Of a stretch of DNA of 64,000 nt, positions 8,199-17,467 are shown in pieces; the stretch's first letter is position 1; the number at the start of each line of letters is the position of its first letter. The stretch is from positions 62,001-126,000 of the forward strand of contig NZ_VFTC01000007.1 of NCBI RefSeq assembly GCF_007003975.1. Reading direction: 5' to 3'. The stretch comes from Mesorhizobium sp. WSM4306 (GTDB lineage: Bacteria; Pseudomonadota; Alphaproteobacteria; Rhizobiales; Rhizobiaceae). The notes below the pieces were generated by a model. It was not told where the DNA came from. It worked only from the letters and a program-made list of their open reading frames with translations, and searched no databases. The position numbers and the translations under genes were made by a program.

Positions 8199-9740
8199 TC
8201 AGGCGACCACGGCTTCGCCGGAGGCGGCCATGATCTGCTCTTTGGTGGCGTTCGCGCCGAACTTGGCTGAAATCTTGCCGCGCCGCATGACGACGATGCG
8301 GTGGGCGATGCTGAGGCACTCATTGACCTCCGAGGTTGAGAAGACGACCGCCAGGCCTTGCGCAGCGCGCTCGCTGAGCAGACGGAAGACTTCGGCCTTG
8401 GCGCCGACATCGATGCCGCGGCTCGGCTCGTCGAGAAGGATGACCTTGGGGTTGGTCGTCAGCATCTTGCCGATGACGACCTTCTGCTGATTGCCGCCCG
8501 ACAGCGATCCGATCATGGCGTTGCCGCCGGCGGTCTTGATGGTCACCTTGCGAATCGAGTCGTCGATCAGTGCGCGTTCCCTGGGCCGGGAGAGGAACAA
8601 GCCTTTGGCGAACGCCTCGATGCTGGCAAGCGACAGATTGCGGCCGACGGTCATGGTCTGGACCAGGCCGTCGCGCTGGCGGTCCTCGGGCACCAGCACC
8701 AGGCCTCTGGCGATGCGCTGGGCAATGGTCAGCCCCGTGACGTCCTCGCCTTCCAGCAGCGCCCGCCCGCCCGCCATCGGCACGCGTCCGGCAACAGCTT
8801 CCAGCAATTCCGTGCGCCCGGCACCCATCAGCCCATAGATGCAGACGATCTCGCCTGCCCTGACGTCCAGCGACAGGTGATCGACGACCGAGTAGCCTGA
8901 ACCCGAAGTGTCGGTGACGCTGACATCCTCGATCGAAAGCGCGACCTCGCCAAACGCATGGCCGGTCGGCGGCGAGCCGAGGTCAAAATTCTCGCCCACC
9001 ATGTTGCGGACGATCCATTCGAGGTCGATGTCCTTGGCTTCGGCCGTTGCGGTGATCGCTCCGTCGCGCAGCACGACGGCGTAGTCGGTGATCTGCAGCG
9101 CCTCTTCGAGGTGATGCGATATGTAGACGATCGAGACGCCGCGGCTGGTCAGGTCGCGGATCACCTTGAACAGCACCTCCACCTCTGTCGCACTGAGTGC
9201 GGAGGTCGGCTCGTCCATGATCAGGATGCGGGAATCGACCGACAATGCGCGTGCGATCTCGACGATCTGCTGCTGCCCAAGCCGCAGATCCTCGACCAGG
9301 GTCATCGGATCGATGTCTTCTTCAAGGTCGGCCATCAGCGCCCGCGCCTGGCGCGACTCCTCGGCGAAGTCGAGGCCGGTTCTGGTGCGCAGTTCGCGGC
9401 CCATGAAGATGTTGTCGCGAACGCTCAGATTCGGTGCCAGGCTGAGCTCCTGGTGGATGATCGAAATGCCGCGATCGCGTGCATCGGAGGACGAGGAAAA
9501 GCTGACGAGATTGCCGTCGAGCACGATGTCGCCGGATGTCGGCGTCACCACGCCGGACAGGATCTTCATCAGCGTCGACTTGCCGGCGCCATTCTCTCCA
9601 AACAGGGTGGTGACCTTGCCGCGATGGATGTCGAAGTTGACGCCTTTGAGCGCGTGAACGCCTCCATACGACATGACGACATTGCGCGCCGAAAGCACGG
9701 CGTCGCCAGTCGCGGGTTCTGTGCCGGAAGCCGTTGTCAT
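8199..9740 (-). CDS. eryE: EryE, sugar ABC transporter ATP-binding protein (double-domain RbsA type)
   Basis: A 513-residue RbsA-like ATPase with two nucleotide-binding domains. The first has a full Walker A (GENGAGKST), Walker B/switch (ILIMDEPTSALS) and signature region (LGQQQ). The second has the degenerate Walker A typical of the family (GLMGAGRTE) but a normal signature LSGGNQQKV and Walker B VILLDEPSRGIDVGAK. It energises uptake through EryF. Its start overlaps the end of the upstream DUF2291 gene by 4 bp (ATGA), implying coupled translation. Confidence 0.88.
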   Translation of the reverse strand: MTTASGTEPATGDAVLSARNVVMSYGGVHALKGVNFDIHRGKVTTLFGENGAGKSTLMKILSGVVTPTSGDIVLDGNLVSFSSSSDARDRGISIIHQELSLAPNLSVRDNIFMGRELRTRTGLDFAEESRQARALMADLEEDIDPMTLVEDLRLGQQQIVEIARALSVDSRILIMDEPTSALSATEVEVLFKVIRDLTSRGVSIVYISHHLEEALQITDYAVVLRDGAITATAEAKDIDLEWIVRNMVGENFDLGSPPTGHAFGEVALSIEDVSVTDTSGSGYSVVDHLSLDVRAGEIVCIYGLMGAGRTELLEAVAGRVPMAGGRALLEGEDVTGLTIAQRIARGLVLVPEDRQRDGLVQTMTVGRNLSLASIEAFAKGLFLSRPRERALIDDSIRKVTIKTAGGNAMIGSLSGGNQQKVVIGKMLTTNPKVILLDEPSRGIDVGAKAEVFRLLSERAAQGLAVVFSTSEVNECLSIAHRIVVMRRGKISAKFGANATKEQIMAASGEAVVA

Positions 9741-10393
9741 TTGACGTCCAGCCTCACCGGCGTGACCAGCCAGCTCTTCGGATTGACCAGCTTGAAAGCG
9801 CCGACCACCGCTATGGTCTTGCCGGTCAAGGCGCTGGTATCGACTTTCGCCAGCACCTCTTTCTTCATCTCGTTGTTCAGCGCCGAGCCGGCATCCTGAT
9901 ATTCAATCTGGTTGGTGAACTGGCCGAAGGTGATCTTGCCGGTCGCGTCGCGAAGCTCGGTTCCGTTGATCGCCGGCCCTGTCTGCACGCGGACCGTCAG
10001 CGTGTCCGGCAAACCGTCGACGGCGACCTTGTAGATGCCCGACTTTCCCTCGCCGACGACGCCGGTGAACTTGACCGAGATGACCGGCCCGACACCCGCG
10101 GGCACGCCGTATTCTTTCTCGGCCGTCGCCCTGTCCTTGGCGATTGCCGTCGCCACCGTCACCGCATCGGCGGCACGGGTCTCGACATCGGCCTGCACCT
10201 TGGGAAATTCCGACTTGCCGTAGTCGGCTGCGGAGAACACGGCGTTGCGAACATCGCCGGCGGAGCCGATCTTGACGATTTTGGTATCGAGCGCCATAGC
10301 GCCGAGCAGAACCAGGACTGCGGCGCCGGCAAGTGCGCGGCGCAGGCCGGGCGAAGTCTGCCGGGGCGATGCGGTGGCAGCCTTGGCGCTCAT
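9737..10393 (-). CDS. DUF2291 family exported protein of unknown function
   Basis: A 218-residue protein with one N-terminal membrane segment (about residues 20-36, ALAGAAVLVLLGAMALDT) and an otherwise soluble, probably periplasmic domain of the DUF2291 family. No lipobox Cys is present here, unlike its paralogue near 25.4 kb, so it is probably anchored by the helix. The family is found beside RbsABC-type importers, and here it sits between the regulator eryD (33 bp) and eryE (4-bp overlap). No biochemical role is known to me; an accessory part of the importer is the natural guess. Confidence 0.75.
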   Translation of the reverse strand: MSAKAATASPRQTSPGLRRALAGAAVLVLLGAMALDTKIVKIGSAGDVRNAVFSAADYGKSEFPKVQADVETRAADAVTVATAIAKDRATAEKEYGVPAGVGPVISVKFTGVVGEGKSGIYKVAVDGLPDTLTVRVQTGPAINGTELRDATGKITFGQFTNQIEYQDAGSALNNEMKKEVLAKVDTSALTGKTIAVVGAFKLVNPKSWLVTPVRLDVK

Positions 10394-10426
10394 GATACAA
10401 CCACCAGCGAAGCGGATTTTCCGTTG

Positions 10427-11449
10427 TTACGCATTCGACGATCCTCCGTTCACGCGGCGTTTCGTTGCACCGGACGCACTCTCAAGCCGGCTCTGTTCGA
10501 TCAGTGCCCTGGCGGTGCATTCGTCGGTGATCAGGCCGCTCAGATAACGGCTTTCGAGCACCGCCTTGATGGCCCGTACTTTCACCTTGCCGCCGGCCAC
10601 CGCGACGATCCTGCGGCCCTTCAGCTGGTCGCGGGGCAGCGCCAGGATTCTTTCCGACAACGCTGTTTCGACCGGGCGGCCCTTGTCGTCGAAGAAATGC
10701 GCAAGCAATTCGCCGACGCCGCCGTCACGTTTGACATCGTCGATTTCGGACGGCTCGATCATGCCTGTGGCGACCAGCGACGCTTCCCGCTCGGCCGTGC
10801 CTATTCCGACGAACATGAGGTCGGACCGGCCGGCGAGAGCGAAGACATCGCTGATGCCGCGCTGGCCAAGCAGCACCTCACGGTCCTCGGCGGTGTTGGC
10901 GACGAAAGGCACTGGCATCACATAGGCCTGCGCGCCGGTCCGCTCGGCCAACCGATGCATGACGTCGTGCGGATTGGCTGCGAATTTTCGCGTCACCCCG
11001 CCAAGCAGCGAGACGAAACGGATATGGGCGGCGGCGGTGCGCGTCAGATATTCGACGCTTGCGGCAAGGGTGCGGCCATGGCCGACGCCGATCAGCATGT
11101 CCTCGCCACGATCCATCTCGCGCTTCAGGAATTGCGCCCCGGCGATGCCCAGCCCCCTGAGCGGCAGGTCTTCCTGATCCAGATCCGGAACCACCTCGCA
11201 ATAATCGAGCCCGTATGCGGCGGTCAGGCGATGCTCCAACTCCACACATTCGGCAACGTCGCCGTCGATGAAGACCCTGACCAGGCCTTCCTGGTTGGCC
11301 TTGGTGATGAGCCGGTGCGCCTTGAGGCTGGTCAGGCCAAGCCGCTTGGCCACCTGAGCCTGGGTGAGACCTCCGGCATAGTGAAGCCAGGCCGCGCGCG
11401 TGGCGAGGCTGGACTCATGATCGCGGTTAGCGGTTCCGCCGGATTTCAA
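10427..11449 (-). CDS. eryD: EryD, SorC-family transcriptional regulator of the erythritol operon
   Basis: A 340-residue SorC/DeoR-type sugar-sensing regulator. The N-terminal helix-turn-helix is visible in LTQAQVAKRLGLTSLKAHRLI, and the rest is the sugar-phosphate-binding domain (VGHGRTLAASVEYL, VGIGTAEREASL). EryD represses ery genes in Brucella and rhizobia until erythritol or a derivative is present. I chose a TTG start (11449) 6 nt after GGAGGAG; a frame-open ATG at 11491 lies before that ribosome site. As first gene of the operon it would be autoregulated; dyad sequences sit just upstream. Confidence 0.85.
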   Translation of the reverse strand: MKSGGTANRDHESSLATRAAWLHYAGGLTQAQVAKRLGLTSLKAHRLITKANQEGLVRVFIDGDVAECVELEHRLTAAYGLDYCEVVPDLDQEDLPLRGLGIAGAQFLKREMDRGEDMLIGVGHGRTLAASVEYLTRTAAAHIRFVSLLGGVTRKFAANPHDVMHRLAERTGAQAYVMPVPFVANTAEDREVLLGQRGISDVFALAGRSDLMFVGIGTAEREASLVATGMIEPSEIDDVKRDGGVGELLAHFFDDKGRPVETALSERILALPRDQLKGRRIVAVAGGKVKVRAIKAVLESRYLSGLITDECTARALIEQSRLESASGATKRRVNGGSSNA

Positions 11450-11468
11450 GCCATCTCCTCCCCAGGGT

Positions 11469-11480
11469 GATAATATTATC
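11469..11480. promoter_or_regulatory. Perfect 12-bp palindrome GATAATATTATC upstream of eryD
   Basis: Self-complementary GATAATATTATC ends 20 nt before the chosen eryD start and overlaps the likely start of the transcript leader. A candidate EryD operator or part of the promoter; not experimentally based. Confidence 0.4.
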
Positions 11481-11487
11481 TTTGTAT

Positions 11488-11510
11488 GCAAAAATTTTCA
11501 CACCTTTGCA
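11488..11510. promoter_or_regulatory. Inverted repeat TGCAAA-N11-TTTGCA upstream of eryD
   Basis: Perfect 6-bp arms separated by 11 nt, immediately upstream of the palindrome at 11469. TTTGCA-type arms are plausible for a SorC-family regulator, making this a candidate EryD operator. Confidence 0.4.
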
Positions 11511-11675
11511 TCGCTGTCAATCCTCCGCAGATGGTTGCCCCAGCCGACGGATCGGGAGCCGAGGCAGCATATTAGGAGGTCAACATATCAGGCGATCATA
11601 CGGCGGCGTTAAGTTAACGTCAATTTGCGTTATATCGTGTTCAACCACAACATGGACCCTTGAGCGCCGGCAGCC

Positions 11676-11706
11676 GAAACAACGAATAAGCGTTTGTTTT
11701 TGTTTC
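11676..11706. promoter_or_regulatory. Inverted repeat GAAACAA-N17-TTGTTTC in the ery upstream region
   Basis: Seven-bp arms flank a T-rich spacer containing GTTTGTTTTTGTTT. DeoR-family operators are often T-rich with GTTT repeats, so this could bind the neighbouring DeoR regulator, or it could be chance. Confidence 0.3.
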
Positions 11707-11828
11707 AATGTTCGGTGACGATGAAAATCCCAATCTGGATGTAAGACAGGAATTTTGGTGCACAAGGCGCAACAAGGGCAAACCGATCGGATTGCCCTAG
11801 AATACTACCGGCGTCGGCGACGGCGCGA

Positions 11829-13541
11829 TCAGTCCAGCCGCATCAGGTTCCTGCCCTCGAGCTCGACAACAGCGGCTTCGACTTCCCGCGCGAGGCGCTC
11901 AGTGCTCCACGCCAACGCCCGCCCGGCGATCGCGGCAATCTCCTCCAGGTCGCGGCGCGTCAGCGAACCGCCTATCGCCAAAGTGCTGCGGCGCATGACG
12001 ACATCGGCCAAATGTTCGACGAATTCGTTGCGCGCGATGTAGTCGATTTCAGCCTTGCCATAGCCGACCGAGTCCGGCAGGCGACCCTCATCATTCGACC
12101 TGTGCCTGGCGATCTGCGCGGCTCTGGTCCCGTAGCGCGACAGCAATTGATCAAGGCGCTCTTGCTCGACGCCCGTTGCCTGCTGCGCCTCAGCCAGCCA
12201 GTCCGCGCGCGCCGCGGCATTGACCGGAAAATCCCTCCCACCCCCGATCGGCATCGACTGAGTGGACACCTTGCGGCTGCGCTGCAAGCGCCCGAGCACG
12301 GTGTCAGCGACTTCCTCGGCAAAGCCGCGGAACGTCGTCCATTTGCCGCCGACCAGCGAAATGACTGCAAAGGGCCTGTTGCCGTCCGGCTCGGCGACCG
12401 GCGCCGAATGATCGCGGCTGATCAGTCCGGGCGTCGCGGCTTCAGACGTCGGCAGGGGTCGGATGCCGCTATAGGCATAGACGATCTGGTCGCGCTCGAA
12501 CGCCATGCCCGGCAGCAGCGTTCGCACGCTGTCGAGCAGATACTCGACTTCTTCGGGTTCGCAGCGCACCGCGTCCGGATTGTCGGCCTTGATGTCGGTC
12601 GAGCCGACCAGCGCCAGGCCGAGATAGTCGTAGACCAGGCAGATGCGGCCGTCATCGGCCTCGAAATAGAGCATGCGCCCTGCGAGGCTTTTGACCAGTT
12701 CGTCATGCTTTAACAGGATATGCGAGCCCTTGGTGCCGCCGATCATCTTCGACGACGCGCCAAGCAACGCATTGACGTCATCGATCCACGGACCGGCGGC
12801 GTTCACCACCAGCTTCGGCCGCACCGAAAAAGCGATGCCGTTTTCCGGCTGGAAGGTGAGCACGCCATTGGCTGAGGCCGCCAGTGTCGTGTAGTTGGCA
12901 CTGGCAGACGCCGCGTGGGCCTGCAAGCCGTCGAGGATCAGTTCCAGCACCAGCCGTTCCGGGTGGCTTACCTTGGCGTCGTAGTAGGTTCCGGTGGCGA
13001 CGATCGCCGGATTGAGCGCCGGCAGCTCGCGAAGTGTCTGCCGCCGTCCGACCATGCGGTGGCGCGGCATGACCTGGTTTCGCGAACCGTAGAAATCGTA
13101 GATCATCAAGCCGATCTTGATCAGTATGGCGCCGCGGCTGCGCGGCGCGCTGGTCGAGCCGAACAGCGTTCGCAACGCCGCCAGCATGCCCTTGCTCCAC
13201 GAGAAGATCGGGATGACGGTCGGCAGCGGGCTGACATAGTGCGGCGCGTTTTGCAAAAGCAGATTGCGTTCGAGCGTCGACTGCGCCACCAGCCCGAACT
13301 CGCCGGTCTCGAGATATTTCAGGCCACCGTGGATGAGCCTCGACGGCGCGGCACTGGTGCCCGAGCCGAAATCCGCCTTGTCGACGATCAGGCAGCTGAC
13401 ACCTTGCGCGCACAGATCGCGAAACAGCCCTGCTCCGTTGACGCCGGCGCCAAGAATGACGACGTCGACCTCGCCGATCCCGGCCATCGCGACGAGGCGT
13501 CCGGCGCGATTTTTCGCCCCTGCTCCTTCGGCTGGGCTCAT
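11829..13541 (-). CDS. GlpD-family FAD-dependent polyol-phosphate dehydrogenase
   Basis: A 570-residue flavoprotein of the glycerol-3-phosphate dehydrogenase family, distinct from EryB. It shows the FAD motif VVILGAGVNGAGLFRDL and the GlpD signature GTSAAPSRLIHGGLKYLETGEF, the conserved VVNAAGPWIDDV and a C-terminal helical domain. It should oxidise a polyol phosphate to a ketose phosphate at the membrane. The ATG overlaps the stop of the DeoR gene by 4 bp; an internal Met in the sequence MAGIGEVDV is an alternative start. With the FGGY kinase it mirrors the EryA-EryB pair. The substrate is unknown; sn-glycerol 3-phosphate is one option. Confidence 0.8.
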   Translation of the reverse strand: MSPAEGAGAKNRAGRLVAMAGIGEVDVVILGAGVNGAGLFRDLCAQGVSCLIVDKADFGSGTSAAPSRLIHGGLKYLETGEFGLVAQSTLERNLLLQNAPHYVSPLPTVIPIFSWSKGMLAALRTLFGSTSAPRSRGAILIKIGLMIYDFYGSRNQVMPRHRMVGRRQTLRELPALNPAIVATGTYYDAKVSHPERLVLELILDGLQAHAASASANYTTLAASANGVLTFQPENGIAFSVRPKLVVNAAGPWIDDVNALLGASSKMIGGTKGSHILLKHDELVKSLAGRMLYFEADDGRICLVYDYLGLALVGSTDIKADNPDAVRCEPEEVEYLLDSVRTLLPGMAFERDQIVYAYSGIRPLPTSEAATPGLISRDHSAPVAEPDGNRPFAVISLVGGKWTTFRGFAEEVADTVLGRLQRSRKVSTQSMPIGGGRDFPVNAAARADWLAEAQQATGVEQERLDQLLSRYGTRAAQIARHRSNDEGRLPDSVGYGKAEIDYIARNEFVEHLADVVMRRSTLAIGGSLTRRDLEEIAAIAGRALAWSTERLAREVEAAVVELEGRNLMRLD

Positions 13542-14314
13542 GGCGCTTTCGTCTTGACGATGCGCAGCTTCACCCCGGCCCGTTCGAGGCTCTGCATCTG
13601 CGCGTCGCCCAGGCCCTCGGTCACCAGCACGGCGTCGAAACTGGTCAGATCGTCGAAGACATGCAACGCGATCCGGTCGAATTTTGCGTGGTCGACCAAA
13701 AGGATGCGCTTGACCGATGCAGCCATCATCGCCTGCTTGACCCGCACGACATTCGGATCCTGGATGAAAGCAGTGGTTCCGGTGACGGCCGAAGCCGAAC
13801 AGATCAGCACATTGGCGCGCAACTGCGCCACGGCGTTCTCGCAGACGATGCCGATATAGGCATTGTAGGTGCCGTGATACTGGCCGCCGAGACAGATGAA
13901 GTCGAGGTCGTCGACATTGATCAGCAGCGCAGCCGTCGACACGCTGTTGGTGACAACCGTTAGCGGCTTGACGTCGAGCAGCAGCGTCGCGACCGCGTTT
14001 GCCGTCGATGAATCGTCGAGCATCACCACCTGGCCGGCCTCGACATAATCCAGTGCTGCCCGCGCAAGCGCATCCTTCTCGGCTCGATTGACGGTCACCC
14101 GGTAGCGGAAGGCGCTCTCATAGAGACCCGAGGGCTGGACCGTCACCGCGCCATGCAGCTTGCGCAGCACGCCCTGCTGCGCCAGCCGGTCGATATGCCG
14201 GTGGATGGTCATGCGCGACACGCCGAAATGCTCGACCAGATCGTCGATGCGCACCTGGCCGAGCTTGATCACATAATCGGCGATCTCTTCGCGTCGTTCG
14301 TCAGCCTTGATCAT
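13538..14314 (-). CDS. DeoR/GlpR-family transcriptional regulator
   Basis: A 258-residue DeoR-family repressor. The N-terminal winged helix is visible in RIDDLVEHFGVSRMTIHRHIDRL, followed by the sensor domain (LDDSSTANAVATLL, ALVTEGLGDAQ-like C-terminus), which in this family binds a sugar phosphate. The start at 14314 overlaps the stop of the FGGY kinase gene (ATGA), and the downstream GlpD-like gene overlaps its own stop, so the three genes are one operon. It likely controls this module in response to a phosphorylated intermediate made by the kinase. Confidence 0.85.
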   Translation of the reverse strand: MIKADERREEIADYVIKLGQVRIDDLVEHFGVSRMTIHRHIDRLAQQGVLRKLHGAVTVQPSGLYESAFRYRVTVNRAEKDALARAALDYVEAGQVVMLDDSSTANAVATLLLDVKPLTVVTNSVSTAALLINVDDLDFICLGGQYHGTYNAYIGIVCENAVAQLRANVLICSASAVTGTTAFIQDPNVVRVKQAMMAASVKRILLVDHAKFDRIALHVFDDLTSFDAVLVTEGLGDAQMQSLERAGVKLRIVKTKAP

Positions 14315-15840
14315 GCATTTCCCCCCGGCCGCGCCAGCCTTTCGATTTCCGGCCAATGCGACTTCAGCTGCTCGGCTATGCGGCAGTAGAGCGAAAACCG
14401 CTCATTGAACACAGCACTGGAGGCCGGCGCTGGCTGATATTTGCGCTCTGTCATCCCGACCTGCCTGGCGCCCTGTTGCGGCGTCGCGAAGATCCCGATC
14501 GCGGCCCCCGCGCAAAGGGCGGCGCCCAGGGCCGCGGCCTCGTCGGTCGAGGTGATGGTGACCGGAGCGTTCAGCACGTCGGCAAACATCTGGACGAAAG
14601 CGGGATTGCGCGAACCGCCACCGGTCAGGCGGATCTCGCGAACGGCAAAGCCCTCGCGCAAGGCCTCGACATGGGTGCGGTGATTAAAGACAATGCCTTC
14701 CAGAACCGCCTTCAGCATGTCGCCGCGATTGTGCCAGCCATGCAGGCCGATAAAGCTGCCGCTGGCCACGTCGCCATAAGGAGAGCCGAACAGATAGGGA
14801 TGAAACAGGATGGTCGAGGGCTTCTTCAACGCCGCGTCGATCTCTTCCGCCAGCAATTCGTGGAGGGAGCCGCCATCCGCGTTTGTCCTGTCTTGCTCCA
14901 AGCGGCAGAAAGTGTCGAGAAACCAGTCGTAGTTCGCAGTCGAGGCCGGCGAGATCGCCATGTTGTTCCAGCGGCCCGCGTCGATGGCGTTGCGGCAGAA
15001 CCAACGCTGATCGACGCGCGGTTGCGAAGATACGACTTCGTTGATGGAATAGGTACCGGCGACGATGGCGAGCACGCCGTCCTCATGGCCACCCATGCCA
15101 AGCGCCGAGGCGGCCACGTCGTGCAGGCCGCAGGCGACGGGCGTACCCTTGGACAGGCCGGTCATATCGGCGGCCTCGGCGGTCACCTGTCCAACGATGT
15201 CGGCCGAATGCGCCACCGGCGGTAGCGCATCGAAAAGGCCATCCAGTCCGAAGATGCGCATCGCTTCCGGCGCGAAGGCTTGCGTGCGGAAATCCGTGAA
15301 GGAGGTGCTGGCCTCCGTCCGGTCGGTGCCGATGGTGCCGGTCAGGCAAAAGCGCAGCCAGTCCTTGCAGGCCAGCACATGACCAATACGACGGTAGCGT
15401 TCCGGATCGTTCTGCCTGATCCACGCCAGCAGTGCGGACGGTGCCGAAACATGCGGCGCCTGACCAGTTAGCGCCAGCGCTTCGTCGAAAACCGAACCTC
15501 CAGCCCATCTGTCGACAATCTCGCCCGCACGACTGTCAAGCGACAGGATTCCGGGTCCCAGCGGCCGGCGGTCCTTGCCGAGCAGATAAAGCCCGTCGCC
15601 ATGCGCGGTCGCCGCCACCGCCTTGATGTCTTCCGCCGGCCTGCCGGAGAGCGCGATCGCCTCCTTGATGGCGTCGGCGGTCGCTTGCCACAGGCCTGCC
15701 ATGTCGCGTTCCACCGAACGCGCAAGGGGCATCGATTGCGGCACCCGCCGACGCGCCACCGACAACTGCGTGCCATCGGCATCGAAGATCACCGCCTTTG
15801 TGACCGTGAGGCCGTTATCGATTCCGAGCAGGCTGGGCAT
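14311..15840 (-). CDS. FGGY-family carbohydrate kinase
   Basis: A 509-residue FGGY kinase starting MPSLLGIDNGLTVTKAVIFD. The C-terminal domain carries IRLTGGGSRNPAFVQMFADVL and ALGAALCAGAAIG. It is only distantly like EryA. I chose the ATG at 15840 because the conserved kinase N-terminus starts there; the frame continues upstream without homology. It is first in the operon with the DeoR regulator and the GlpD-like dehydrogenase, so the product should be a polyol phosphate that the flavoprotein oxidises. Position between the erythritol and apiose loci suggests a C4 or branched C5 polyol, which is inference only. Confidence 0.82.
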   Translation of the reverse strand: MPSLLGIDNGLTVTKAVIFDADGTQLSVARRRVPQSMPLARSVERDMAGLWQATADAIKEAIALSGRPAEDIKAVAATAHGDGLYLLGKDRRPLGPGILSLDSRAGEIVDRWAGGSVFDEALALTGQAPHVSAPSALLAWIRQNDPERYRRIGHVLACKDWLRFCLTGTIGTDRTEASTSFTDFRTQAFAPEAMRIFGLDGLFDALPPVAHSADIVGQVTAEAADMTGLSKGTPVACGLHDVAASALGMGGHEDGVLAIVAGTYSINEVVSSQPRVDQRWFCRNAIDAGRWNNMAISPASTANYDWFLDTFCRLEQDRTNADGGSLHELLAEEIDAALKKPSTILFHPYLFGSPYGDVASGSFIGLHGWHNRGDMLKAVLEGIVFNHRTHVEALREGFAVREIRLTGGGSRNPAFVQMFADVLNAPVTITSTDEAAALGAALCAGAAIGIFATPQQGARQVGMTERKYQPAPASSAVFNERFSLYCRIAEQLKSHWPEIERLARPGGNA

Positions 15841-16128
15841 GATCACCGCCTCTTTCAGCAACTGGCGATTGCCACAGCGCGATCCTGCAGTCTGATGCAA
15901 GGGCGAAAACACATAGCGACAACCCCGATAGAGCAAAGCGGACGAACGATAAAAGCACCTTGCCGCGAGAAAGAACCCATATCTTTATGTGATTTTAACG
16001 TCAACACGCGCGACAATTTCGACGCTATTCAAGCCATTGCGTTTCAGGTTGTCGACTAGGCTTTCACTAAGGCTTCGGCGCCAGTCGAGGCACGGATGGA
16101 TCTCGCGGTTGCTGGCGCGGACGCGTTG
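15841..16128. other. Promoter region of the FGGY kinase operon
   Basis: A 288-bp gap between the oiaK stop and the kinase start. It must hold the kinase promoter and the end of the oiaXK transcript. No ORF and no strong hairpin stand out. Confidence 0.45.
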
Positions 16129-17463
16129 TCAACTGCGAAGGCCGTCGCGGATGGCGCTGAAATAGCGATCGGTTCCGACCTGCCCGCCCTTGAGCGCCAC
16201 CTCCAGCCCATCGATCGCCTTGATGCGCGAGTGAGCGACGCAAAGCGGCGAGCCCGGCGATGCCGGGAGCGGCATCCGCACCGTCAGCGCATCGACGCTC
16301 ATCTGGCCGAGTGCGTGGCTCGACGTATCGCCGCCGGCAATGACGACGCGTTGCAAATTCTGTTCGATCGTCAGCGCGCGAAGCAGTTCGCCAAGGCCGC
16401 GACCAAGCTTGTGGCGGGCACCTTCCTGCCGGTCGATTTCGGCGCCGCGGTCCGCCGCGGGACCAAGGGCCGTGTAGAGAACCACACTACGGCCGGCTTC
16501 CAGACTGGAGCGGCCGGCAGAAACTGCGCGCGCGATTGCATCTCCGGACGCTTCGGAGATCAGTTCGACAGGATCGACCTCGATGCCGTCGAAGCCATCG
16601 GTCAAAGCGTGCCGGATCTGTCGTTCGGTCGTCGGCGAACAACTGCCCGAGACCACTGCGATCCGGTCGGCCGCACCTGGCGGCGAAAATTTTGGTTCAG
16701 CTCTGACCGTCCCGTTCGACACCCATTCGGCCAGCAGCGCATATTCGATCCCGGACGAGCCGACGACGAAAGAGCCGCCCGGCTTGCGGACACGCCAAAT
16801 CTCCTTGCCGGCAAGCGCCTGCGTCTCCCGGCTGTCAACATCGACAAGCACGATGTCGGTGCCCTCGGCGAACAAGCGATCGAACGCTTCAGACCGGCCC
16901 GCCGACTGCAGCGTCGCGAGATCGACCAGCCCCGACGTCAGCTCCGTCTGCCGCGACAGATGGATCAGCAGGTCGGCTTCATCCATCGGCGTCGTCGGGT
17001 GGCGGCTCATCACCGGATGGCGGTCGATGCGGAAATACTTTTCGCGATAGGCTGCGAACAGATGGCCAAAGGCGGTGCAGCGCTTGAGCTGCGGCGCCCC
17101 GACCAGCAGCGGCACGCTGTCCTGCCCGAAGACCGAGCGGCCGATCTCGATGGCGCGGCCGATGCTGCCGATCGTCGGGCTGGAGTCGAAGGTCGAGCAG
17201 ACCTTGTAGTGGCAGAGCGCGGCGTTCAGCGTCTTCAGCCAGGCGAAGGCTTCGCGCAGGTTCGTGTCCATCCAGAGCGGAGCCTCGCTGCGGCTGGTGC
17301 CGGCCAGTCCGACGGCTCGGCAATGGCTGAACTGCGCAAGCATGGCCGCGTTCGGCTGGCGCATGAACAGCACGGTCGGCACGCCGCCGAGCTCGAGCGC
17401 CTCCATCACATCGGTCGAGCCAGTGAGGTCGTCGCCATAATAGCTGAGCAGAAGGTTTTGCAT
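16129..17463 (-). CDS. oiaK: OiaK, 3-oxo-isoapionate kinase (DUF1537 / four-carbon acid sugar kinase family)
   Basis: A 444-residue kinase of the DUF1537 family. The N-terminal substrate domain opens with LLSYYGDDLTGSTDVMEAL and KVCSTFDSSPTIGSIGRA; the C-terminal nucleotide domain has VVSGSCSPTTERQI and VIAGGDTSSHALGQM. Members phosphorylate acid sugars such as erythronate and 3-oxo-isoapionate. Here it lies 4 bp after the RuBisCO-like gene, the pairing known for OiaK and OiaX, so I assign formation of 3-oxo-isoapionate 4-phosphate. The first ATG matches the family N-terminus. It ends the short oiaX-oiaK transcript. Confidence 0.85.
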   Translation of the reverse strand: MQNLLLSYYGDDLTGSTDVMEALELGGVPTVLFMRQPNAAMLAQFSHCRAVGLAGTSRSEAPLWMDTNLREAFAWLKTLNAALCHYKVCSTFDSSPTIGSIGRAIEIGRSVFGQDSVPLLVGAPQLKRCTAFGHLFAAYREKYFRIDRHPVMSRHPTTPMDEADLLIHLSRQTELTSGLVDLATLQSAGRSEAFDRLFAEGTDIVLVDVDSRETQALAGKEIWRVRKPGGSFVVGSSGIEYALLAEWVSNGTVRAEPKFSPPGAADRIAVVSGSCSPTTERQIRHALTDGFDGIEVDPVELISEASGDAIARAVSAGRSSLEAGRSVVLYTALGPAADRGAEIDRQEGARHKLGRGLGELLRALTIEQNLQRVVIAGGDTSSHALGQMSVDALTVRMPLPASPGSPLCVAHSRIKAIDGLEVALKGGQVGTDRYFSAIRDGLRS

Positions 17464-17467
17464 CGCT

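Larger units (their letters stand above)
11450..11828. other. Promoter region of the ery operon
   Basis: A 379-bp AT-richer non-coding stretch between the 3' end of the GlpD-like gene and eryD. It must contain the main ery promoter. Three dyad sequences are visible and listed separately. I see no convincing ORF in it. Confidence 0.6.
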
